Below are positions 57,852-64,000 of a DNA stretch of 64,000 nucleotides, in pieces (the first letter of the stretch is position 1; every line of letters begins with the position of its first letter). The notes under the pieces are model-generated. The model ran no database searches. It was not told where the DNA came from and saw nothing but the letters and a program-made list of their open reading frames with translations. The position numbers and the translations under genes are program-made. The stretch is from QWHO01 sp021404945 (GTDB taxonomy: Bacteria; Vulcanimicrobiota; Xenobia; Xenobiales; QWHO01): assembly GCA_963169765.1 (NCBI GenBank), contig CAUJEN010000131.1:1-64000 (forward strand), read 5' to 3'.

Positions 57852-58046
57852 ATGAGCGTTGATCTGAGAAGAAATGCAGTGATGTCGGTCTCTACGTCGG
57901 TGAGCTGCCAGCGAGGGCTGCTCTGGGTCACGCGCGCGGGCGATCGCAACGACTACCTCCTGCGACCGGGAGAGCGTCTGGAGGGGCCCGGACGGCTGGT
58001 AGCTCAGGCTCTGCGCGACTCGGAGATGATCGTCGCGGTCGGGTAG
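57852..58046 (+). CDS. DUF2917-family small protein
   Basis: 64 residues from the ATG at 57852. The core reads CQRGLLWVTRAGDRNDYLLR, then PGERLEGPGRLVAQAL, matching the DUF2917 layout (G-x-LW-V-T-x-x-GD followed by D-x-x-L-x-x-GE). The family is small, cupin-like and uncharacterised. Placement divergent from a MocR regulator suggests that it is the regulated gene. It overlaps the convergent TylF-type gene by 43 bp. Confidence 0.75.
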   Translation: MSVDLRRNAVMSVSTSVSCQRGLLWVTRAGDRNDYLLRPGERLEGPGRLVAQALRDSEMIVAVG

Positions 58047-58930
58047 GGCTTGCGCCAGTAGTGGACCTGGTCGTTCACCTGGATGAGCGGTGAGGCAATC
58101 GAGTGGCTCCGCCGATACTCGTCCACGGCCCGATGGGCGCCGAAGAGCTCGGCATAGTCGTCGATGATCACGAATCCGCCCGGGGAAACCCGGGGATAGA
58201 GGCACTCGAGCGCGGTGCGGGTGGACTCGTACCAATCGCCATCCAGACGCAGCACGGCCAGTCTCTCGATCGGCGCCACGGGGAGCGTGTCGGCGAACCA
58301 GCCCGGGAGAAAACGCACCCGCTCGTCGAGCAGGTCGAAGCGGCGAAAGTTCTCCTGCACGGTCTCCAGCGAGACGGCCAGGCCGCCCACCGCCTGGAGG
58401 AAGGTGTGCAGGGCCGCGTCGAGCACGTCCACGGATGGGTCGGGCCGGGGCAAGCCTTGAAACGAGTCGGCCACCCACACCTTTCGATCGGGGTCGGCGT
58501 AGGCTTCGAGCAGGGCGCGCATGAGGATGGTCACGCCGCCCTGCCACACGCCGCACTCCATCAGATCGCCGACCACGCCTTCGGCCAGAGCTGCGGCCAC
58601 GCAGTCCTCCACGTTGTCGAGGGCTGAGCGGCTTACCAGGGTGTGGGCGCGGGGGGTGTTGTCGCGCAGAAACCGGGCCAGGGTTTCGTTATCCGTGGTG
58701 GACAACCGTTCGAGCATGAGCCGTTGCTCCTTTTCAATGGCCGGCAGGACGAGGAGCTCTTTCACCCGGGCGCTCAGGCCCTCGACCCGGGAAAGCTCGG
58801 CCAGGGTCACCTCGGCGTCTTCGGCTCCGGGGTAGAGCCGGTCTCCGAGGGCCGACTTCAACAACTCAAGATAGCGCCGCCGCACCTGGTCGGGTTCGAC
58901 GGCCTGGCGTGCGGACCTTGCGGCAGGCAT
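58004..58930 (-). CDS. TylF-type (macrocin O-methyltransferase) SAM-dependent methyltransferase
   Basis: About 308 residues from the ATG at 58930 (another ATG at 58945 adds five). A helical N-terminus (VRRRYLELLKSALGDRLYPG) precedes the methyltransferase domain: GVVGDLMECGVWQGGVTILM (SAM site), VWVADSFQGLPRPDPSVD, LAVLRLDGDWYESTRTALECL and GGFVIIDDYAEL, the acidic metal-binding loop. The family O-methylates sugars in natural products and surface polysaccharides. The substrate is unknown and no glycan cluster is next to it. The start is divergent from the M48 peptidase gene by 58 bp. Confidence 0.88.
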   Translation of the reverse strand: MPAARSARQAVEPDQVRRRYLELLKSALGDRLYPGAEDAEVTLAELSRVEGLSARVKELLVLPAIEKEQRLMLERLSTTDNETLARFLRDNTPRAHTLVSRSALDNVEDCVAAALAEGVVGDLMECGVWQGGVTILMRALLEAYADPDRKVWVADSFQGLPRPDPSVDVLDAALHTFLQAVGGLAVSLETVQENFRRFDLLDERVRFLPGWFADTLPVAPIERLAVLRLDGDWYESTRTALECLYPRVSPGGFVIIDDYAELFGAHRAVDEYRRSHSIASPLIQVNDQVHYWRKPYPTATIISESRRA

Positions 58931-58988
58931 CGCCAGGGAAGACATGGAATCTGAGCCGGCAACCTGGAGCGAAGTCGAGGAGATTGTC

Positions 58989-60806
58989 TTGAACTTGAAG
59001 CCCTTCCTGCTGGCCCTGGCCCTGACCGTCAGCGTCGCCTCGGCCGACGTGCCCGCGAAGGACCGCCCCCTGATCGATGGGGTCATGCAGCGGTTGATGG
59101 CGGTCTCCAAGCCCCCGGCAGGGGTGGCCTGGCCGCCCGTGCTGGAAGTGCGCGAGGAGGACGTGGTGAACGCCTACGCCACCCTCAAGACACAAGATGG
59201 CGGTAATCCGCCCGTGCCGCACATTGTTTTTTACCGCGGCCTGCTCAACAAGGTGATCGAGAACAGGGCCGACCGACTGGCCTTCATCGGGGGCCACGAG
59301 CTCTCTCATCTTCTGCTGGGGCACTGCAAACCCGAGAGCAATCAGGCCAGGACGGCCTTTCTCGATGTGGTCTACACCCGCGACCAGGAGCTAGCGGCCG
59401 ACAAGCTGGGCATGGAGCTGGCCCTGAAGGCCGGCTTCAATTACCAGGCGGCCCTGGACAGCGTGACCCGGATGCTCGAGGTGGGCAGCTCCTACTCCAG
59501 CTTCGAGGGGCTCTCGGCCGACCACCCCAGCTGGAAAGAGCGCATGGTCTTCCTTGACCCGAAGCAGGCCGAGCTCTGGAAGGCGATGAGCGCCTTCGAG
59601 AACGGAGCCGTGTTCTTGCTCATCGAGCAGTACCGTCCGGCGGCCAGCTGCTACTACGAGGTGACCGGCCAGTTCCCCAACTGTGCCGAGGCCTGGTCCA
59701 ACCTGGGCTATGCTCTCTTGATGCAGTATTGCGACGCCCTCCAGGCTGACGAGTTGCGCAAGCTGAACGTGGGGCAGATCGTTTGCGGAGGCTTTTATCG
59801 CCGGTCGGCCACCCTGGAGACGGCCCTGCGCGGGGGGGACGAGGAGCTGTGGATAGAGGCGGTGGAGTGCCTTGAGAAGGCCCTGGCGCTCAATCCCAAG
59901 CTCACCCTGGCGCGGGCCAACCTGGGCATCGCCTGGCTGGTCGACCCCAGCGGCCCCAAACTGAACAAGGCCAGTCAGTACTTGCTCGAAGCCGCCAGGA
60001 CGGCCGAGCAGGACAGGAGCTTGAATGACCTGGCTCTGGCCAGCGTCCTGGTGAATGCGGGGGTGGCCGACCTGGCTGGCGGGCAGGTCAGCAACAGCGT
60101 GGCCCGGCTCGACCGGGCCGAGGCGCTGGGCCGCTCGTTCGCGGGCAGCGCCAACCTGGCTCCTTCGGAAGCGCTCATCACGGCTCTGCTCTATAATCGC
60201 GCCCAGGCGCTGGCCAGGGGCGGCAGGCCCCAAGAGGCGGCCAGACTGTTCGAGCAGTACCTCGACCGGGCCAACCAGAGCTCGGCCTGGTGGAAGCTGG
60301 CGCAGGAGCAGTATCTTGCTCTGTGTCAGGCCCAGAAGCTGACTCCCCGACAACCAAAGGGCCCCCGGGCGATGGTACGCTATCGTCCTCTTACCAGCGT
60401 GGAGGTCAAGCCCGGCATGTTGGTAACGCTGGCCGATCCGGTTGAGAAGGTGCCCAGAGAGGCCCGCAGGGTGCCTGTGGCCGGGCCGGCCAATCTGGCC
60501 GCCTACCACCTGCCGGGGGTGGACATGCTGGCCACCGATAAAGTGATGGGCATCCGCCTGAGCGGGGCCGAGGCTCCCCCCTTGAGCCTGCGCGAATCGG
60601 GCCTGGGCAGCCGCGAGTCGTCCCTGCGGGTGGGGATGAGCAAACAAGATCTGGAGAAGGCTCTGGCCGAGCAGACCTACGATTTTCGTCAGTTGGACAG
60701 CCCGGAGGTAAACTACCGCTTCTACCGGAATCTGGGACTGGCCGTGCTGGTCAGGCAGGGCGTGGTGGCCGAGCTGATGGTGGTCCAGTTGCCCGCCGAA
60801 ATGTAA
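58989..60806 (+). CDS. secreted M48-type metalloprotease with TPR repeats
   Basis: 605 residues from a TTG at 58989, seven bases after GAGGAG. Signal peptide NLKPFLLALALTVSVASA. The peptidase domain has FIGGHELSHLLLGHCK (HELSH near 104) and TRDQELAADKLGMELALKAG (third zinc Glu), the M48 layout also found in BepA. TPR-like helices run from about 215 to 440 (AEAWSNLGYALLMQ; LARANLGIAWLVDPSG). The last 100 residues form a different domain (SSLRVGMSKQDLEKALAEQT). It likely processes or checks envelope proteins in the periplasm. Confidence 0.85.
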   Translation: MNLKPFLLALALTVSVASADVPAKDRPLIDGVMQRLMAVSKPPAGVAWPPVLEVREEDVVNAYATLKTQDGGNPPVPHIVFYRGLLNKVIENRADRLAFIGGHELSHLLLGHCKPESNQARTAFLDVVYTRDQELAADKLGMELALKAGFNYQAALDSVTRMLEVGSSYSSFEGLSADHPSWKERMVFLDPKQAELWKAMSAFENGAVFLLIEQYRPAASCYYEVTGQFPNCAEAWSNLGYALLMQYCDALQADELRKLNVGQIVCGGFYRRSATLETALRGGDEELWIEAVECLEKALALNPKLTLARANLGIAWLVDPSGPKLNKASQYLLEAARTAEQDRSLNDLALASVLVNAGVADLAGGQVSNSVARLDRAEALGRSFAGSANLAPSEALITALLYNRAQALARGGRPQEAARLFEQYLDRANQSSAWWKLAQEQYLALCQAQKLTPRQPKGPRAMVRYRPLTSVEVKPGMLVTLADPVEKVPREARRVPVAGPANLAAYHLPGVDMLATDKVMGIRLSGAEAPPLSLRESGLGSRESSLRVGMSKQDLEKALAEQTYDFRQLDSPEVNYRFYRNLGLAVLVRQGVVAELMVVQLPAEM

Positions 60807-60819
60807 GGAAGGATTGGGA

Positions 60820-61305
60820 ATGTTGCGGATATTCGTTTCGCTGATGCTGGCCCTGGCTCTGCTGACTCAGGGCGCTCAGGCGCAGGCCAGGAAGACCCTG
60901 GAATCTTTGCTCAAGGAGGCCGAGATCGAGTACACGGCCATCGAGGGCGGCGAGTTCAAGATCCCCGTCACGCTCGAAAACGAGACGTTGGTGGTCATCG
61001 CCAAGGAGGTCGCCATCGGGGACGGGACGGTGGACTCCTTGAAGCTGCTTCACTTTTATACCCTGGTGGTGGAGGTGCCCAAAGGGGGCGCCATGCCTGC
61101 TCAGATGCTCAAAAAGATGGCCGAGATCAACGACTCCATCTTCGTGGGCAAGGTCAGCCTGGCGGGCGACGTGGGTGTCTTTTACAGCTCCTCCATGTGG
61201 CTCCAGAACGCCACCGCCGAGCTGCTGATCCAGGAGCTGGTGCTGGCCCACATCCAGCGCAACCAGATGAAGAAGACCTTGCAACCATTCCTGGAAGAGG
61301 GGTAA
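60820..61305 (+). CDS. secreted YbjN/type III chaperone-fold protein
   Basis: 161 residues from the ATG at 60820, 13 bases after the previous stop with GGAAGGA between. Signal peptide MLRIFVSLMLALALLTQGAQA. The mature domain reads TLESLLKEAEIEYTAIEGGE, TLVVIAKEVAIGDGTVDSLK and MPAQMLKKMAEINDSIFVGK, the alternating pattern of YbjN-like proteins. No function is established. It is in the same operon as the M48 peptidase. Confidence 0.68.
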   Translation: MLRIFVSLMLALALLTQGAQAQARKTLESLLKEAEIEYTAIEGGEFKIPVTLENETLVVIAKEVAIGDGTVDSLKLLHFYTLVVEVPKGGAMPAQMLKKMAEINDSIFVGKVSLAGDVGVFYSSSMWLQNATAELLIQELVLAHIQRNQMKKTLQPFLEEG

Positions 61306-61330
61306 AATGCAGCTCCGGAGGTTGATGAGC

Positions 61331-61684
61331 GTGAAAAAATTGATCCTGAGCACGATCCTTGTTGGCTGCCTGACGCTTGCCGGCGCGGCTGAGCCCGGCC
61401 GCACCACCTCGAGCGAGGCCTTCCAGTCCACCTCGGCCGTCAACCGGCTGCCCGACATTCCCGCCGCCCGCCAGTTGGGAGGAACCCTGCAGGTTCGCAA
61501 GCTGGCCCCGAGCATGCAGGTTCCCAGCTACCTCGAGAACCCGGCGCTGGGTACACCGGTGCACAGGCTGAGCGACTTGAGCGCCTCCTCAGGCAACGTC
61601 CTGAAGAGCCAGGTGCAGCTGCAGGCCGCCTTCTCGGCCGGTAACAAGCGGAGCGCTAAGGCCAACTCGCTCCGCAGCTTTTAA
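61331..61684 (+). CDS. small secreted protein, unknown
   Basis: 117 residues from a GTG at 61331 (ATG at 61325 possible), with GGAGG nine bases before. Signal peptide KKLILSTILVGCLTLAGAAEP. The mature part is Ser/Leu-rich and low in charge (LSDLSASSGNVLKSQVQLQA) and probably disordered. Third gene of the secreted-protein run, 25 bp after the YbjN-like gene. Confidence 0.6.
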   Translation: MKKLILSTILVGCLTLAGAAEPGRTTSSEAFQSTSAVNRLPDIPAARQLGGTLQVRKLAPSMQVPSYLENPALGTPVHRLSDLSASSGNVLKSQVQLQAAFSAGNKRSAKANSLRSF

Positions 61685-61831
61685 CGTGCAAGACCTCTGG
61701 TGCGCGTTGAGCGCACTGCTATCGCGCGCGCAACTCTGGCGGCTCGGTCTGTTGAGCGTCCGCGCCGTTGGCCCCGTTTTCTCGCGCAAGGGTCCGAGAG
61801 GAGCGTTCGCCCCCGGCGCGAAAGGGCCGCG

Positions 61832-64000
61832 ATGCTTCGGAAACTCTGCTTTCTCCTCCTCATTTTGCTCTGCTCGTTGGGCGCCGTTCGCGCCCAAGAC
61901 ACGAGCACTCAATCTCCCTCCCCGACACTGACCCGGTCCCAACTGGCCAAGCAGCGCGATCTTCTCTTGCGCTATGGCACCAGGTTGCAGATCGTGCAAG
62001 AGCGCTACGGCGTTGTGGATCGCCTGCTTGAAGTGGCCACGCCCGAGCAAGAGCAGGCCATCCAGAGCCTGCGCATCAGCCCCAGCCAGGCCATGGACCT
62101 GATCAAGGTCGCCCAGGACAATATGCCCGAGGGCGAGCTGACCGACGAGGCCTGGAAAGAGTTTCGCCGCAAGATCCAGCCCCGTTTCGAGGACATCCTG
62201 GGCTCGGACCAGTTCGACGTCTTACTTGAGCTGCCGCCCTCAGCCCAACAGGTCGAGCGACTCAAAGACATCCTGGCCCAGGCGGCCAACACTCCGGAAG
62301 GGCAAGCGGCCTATCAGGCCTCCAACGACCTCAGCGCCAGCCTGACCGACTCCCAGCGCAAGTTCCTCCAGCCTTTCCTCGATCTGGCCAAGCCTTCCAC
62401 CAGCGCCGCGGCCCTGACTCCGGTCGCCGAGGCGCCCAGCACCTCGGCGGTCGAGCGACGCCTGGTCTACCTCAAGCGCACCAGCCTGGGTGACATCTAC
62501 GCCGAGACCGACCCCAGCTACATCTTCGTCGACCGCCTTCCTCACCGCTATCGCGTGGAGGGCGGCAACCCGGCCGTGCTGGCCGCGGTCTCCAACGAGT
62601 CGGGTTACCCGGTGCGCATCCTCGGCAGCTACGAAGGCGATGTGCTCAAGGTCGCCGATACGAAGCTCCTGGGCCCTCCCCCGGTGATGGCGCTGAGCGG
62701 GGGAGGCACCATCTGGCGCGGGCGACTGCCGGCTCGAGTGGTCAGCACTTCGCCTCCCACCGTGGAGCTCGACCTGGGCCGGGGCCAGACCATCACCGCC
62801 GAGCTCGACTTCAGCGGCAACGGTCAGGCAGAGTTCGCCAGATATGCCAGCGCGCCGTTCCTGGTCGAGGGCACCTGCATGGTGTTCGCCGACAAGACCA
62901 CTCTCTCCGACCTCAAGTTCTTCCCCTGGGACCCCCCCCAGGCACCCTTCCAGATGAGCGCGTTGCTGCAGGCCTCAGAGGAGTTCTTGCAGAGCGCAGC
63001 CGACGAATATCTCGACAGCCATCCGGACAAGTTCAGTGGCTCGAGCCGGGACATCAGCTTCCAAGTGGACCAGATCGGGGTCACTATGCAAGGTTGTCAG
63101 CCCGGCCAGGTGCGCTTGTGCGGCCGGGCCAGCCTGGCTCACAGCGGCCTGACGGTTCTGCAAGGCGACTTTGAGGCCGTGGCGCAGGTTTCACTGGTCA
63201 AGGACAACGTCCAGATCAAGCCCGTGCCGGGCAGCCTGATGCTTCGGGCCACCTACCCGGTCTACGCGGTGGCGCCCTCCAACTGGATGGCCACGCTGGA
63301 GAAGATCATGGGCAACGGGTACCTCCAGGGCAGCAGCGTGGCCCTGCCTCAAGATTTCCGTGACAAGCTGACCAAAGCTGGCATCCTGGAGGCCACCCAG
63401 ATTGACCAGATGCAGCTCTTCACGGCTCCCGCCCAGGACCGTCGACTCGGGCTGCTGGCCCTGGCCGCCCCGGCGGCCAGCCCGACTGCCGCGGCGAACG
63501 TTCTGAAGTCTCGCATCCAGAATCCGGGCGAGCTCGCCGTCGCGCTGACCGACGAGACCATCAATGCCGCCTTGAGGAAGAAGATCCCCGAGATGCTCCC
63601 CATTCTGCGCGACATCCCCGAGGATCTGCAGGCCCAGGGTGGCGTGAAGCTCACTCAGGTGGAGATTCCTGAGCTCGACCTGGCCTACTCGGCCGGGACC
63701 GTGCTGATCAACAACTGCGTCATCAACGTGCACTGGAGTTATGGCATCTTCGGTGGCGTGGAGCCCGGCGTTCGCCTCAAGGGCTCGGCGCTTCTCGGCG
63801 GAGGAGGCGAGCCGTTCAAGGTGACCGCCAAGTTGAAGGTTGACCAGATGGACTTTCTCTCCACCCGGATCACGGAAATGCCCGCCGACGAGCAACAGAA
63901 GCTCAAGGACAAGCTGCTTTCCACCCTGCAGGACCGCAACTGGGAGCTGGAGATTACCGAAAGACTGGCCATCCCGGCTCTCGGCCCGCGCGCAGCCCTG
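61832..64000 (+). CDS. large secreted protein, C-terminus beyond the window
   Basis: An ATG at 61832 opens a frame without stop to the window edge (723 codons). Signal peptide MLRKLCFLLLILLCSLGAVRA. Residues 30-200 are helical (RLQIVQERYGVVDRLLEVAT), followed by alternating strands (LDLGRGQTITAELDFSGNGQ; VRLCGRASLAHSGLTVLQGD). Near 560-700 the pattern ELAVALTDETINAALRKKIP with amphipathic strands (VLINNCVINVHWSYGIFGGV) recalls tubular lipid-binding domains, a weak inference. The 147 bp before it (61685-61831) hold GTGCAAGACC close to one arm of the dispersed repeat and no gene. Confidence 0.7.
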   Translation, partial: MLRKLCFLLLILLCSLGAVRAQDTSTQSPSPTLTRSQLAKQRDLLLRYGTRLQIVQERYGVVDRLLEVATPEQEQAIQSLRISPSQAMDLIKVAQDNMPEGELTDEAWKEFRRKIQPRFEDILGSDQFDVLLELPPSAQQVERLKDILAQAANTPEGQAAYQASNDLSASLTDSQRKFLQPFLDLAKPSTSAAALTPVAEAPSTSAVERRLVYLKRTSLGDIYAETDPSYIFVDRLPHRYRVEGGNPAVLAAVSNESGYPVRILGSYEGDVLKVADTKLLGPPPVMALSGGGTIWRGRLPARVVSTSPPTVELDLGRGQTITAELDFSGNGQAEFARYASAPFLVEGTCMVFADKTTLSDLKFFPWDPPQAPFQMSALLQASEEFLQSAADEYLDSHPDKFSGSSRDISFQVDQIGVTMQGCQPGQVRLCGRASLAHSGLTVLQGDFEAVAQVSLVKDNVQIKPVPGSLMLRATYPVYAVAPSNWMATLEKIMGNGYLQGSSVALPQDFRDKLTKAGILEATQIDQMQLFTAPAQDRRLGLLALAAPAASPTAAANVLKSRIQNPGELAVALTDETINAALRKKIPEMLPILRDIPEDLQAQGGVKLTQVEIPELDLAYSAGTVLINNCVINVHWSYGIFGGVEPGVRLKGSALLGGGGEPFKVTAKLKVDQMDFLSTRITEMPADEQQKLKDKLLSTLQDRNWELEITERLAIPALGPRAAL

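Noticed and set aside
1..64000. CRISPR array, tRNA or rRNA genes, insertion sequences, replication origin
   Set aside because: I saw no regularly spaced direct repeats, T-loop/anticodon patterns, transposase frames or DnaA-box clusters on reading both strands; a dedicated tRNA scan could still find a divergent gene.

Overview
The window is GC-rich bacterial DNA, densely coded on both strands, with short gaps, many 1-4 bp start/stop overlaps and frequent GTG and TTG starts. I recognise no rRNA, tRNA, CRISPR array, phage module or insertion sequence. The content (sacculus hydrolases, type IV prepilin-like proteins, a zf-HC2 anti-sigma factor, a Hanks kinase, HerA-NurA beside SbcCD) suggests a free-living, envelope-bearing, deep-branching bacterium. 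A candidate phylum such as Eremiobacterota/Xenobia, or Armatimonadota, would fit, but this is a guess from gene style and not a placement.

Layout. 0-10.9 kb: a RibU-like ECF substrate-binding component behind a possible structured leader, a SPOUT RNA methyltransferase, a lytic transglycosylase, a KOW/biotinyl-like protein, an RlmI-like rRNA methyltransferase, a hybrid histidine kinase, a copper-amine-oxidase-N protein, a lone GroES-like protein and an RraA-like protein. 10.9-18.4 kb: a DNA-end-processing block, SbcC-SbcD and HerA-NurA, separated by one small unknown gene; it resembles the archaeal Rad50-Mre11-HerA-NurA set. 18.5-25.6 kb: peptidase T, two prepilins coupled to a Hanks-type kinase of inverted topology, a HEPN-MNT toxin-antitoxin pair, a GH13 glucanase and a Uma2 protein. 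25.7-30.9 kb: one 1722-residue protein with a degenerate NTPase-like core and a long TPR array. 30.9-44.3 kb: LhgO, glutaredoxin, a Dam-type methylase, a pentein-fold hydrolase, a subtilase, a lid-less M20 hydrolase, an amidase/transglycosylase pair and a GMC oxidoreductase.

44.3-50.4 kb is the most unusual regulatory block. A HExxH plus vWA protein converges on an operon (DUF2339 membrane protein, anti-sigma factor fused to a pseudopilin-like domain, membrane HExxH protein), and an ECF sigma factor is divergent from that operon. 50.4-53.3 kb is a prepilin operon (PilW-, PilV- and PilX-like). 53.8-54.2 kb is a frameshifted pseudogene. 54.2-58.9 kb holds a membrane-anchored TRAP-type binding protein, secreted MsrB, a MocR regulator divergent from a DUF2917 protein across a palindrome, and a TylF-type methyltransferase. 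59.0-64.0 kb is a run of secreted proteins (M48 peptidase with TPRs, YbjN-like, two unknowns), the last cut by the window edge.

Two copies of a roughly 100-bp imperfect repeat lie in opposite orientation in gaps at 8.8 and 55.7 kb. Six or more convergent gene pairs overlap at their 3' ends. The best leads for something undescribed are the anti-sigma/pseudopilin block, the giant TPR protein and the archaeal-like end-processing cluster.
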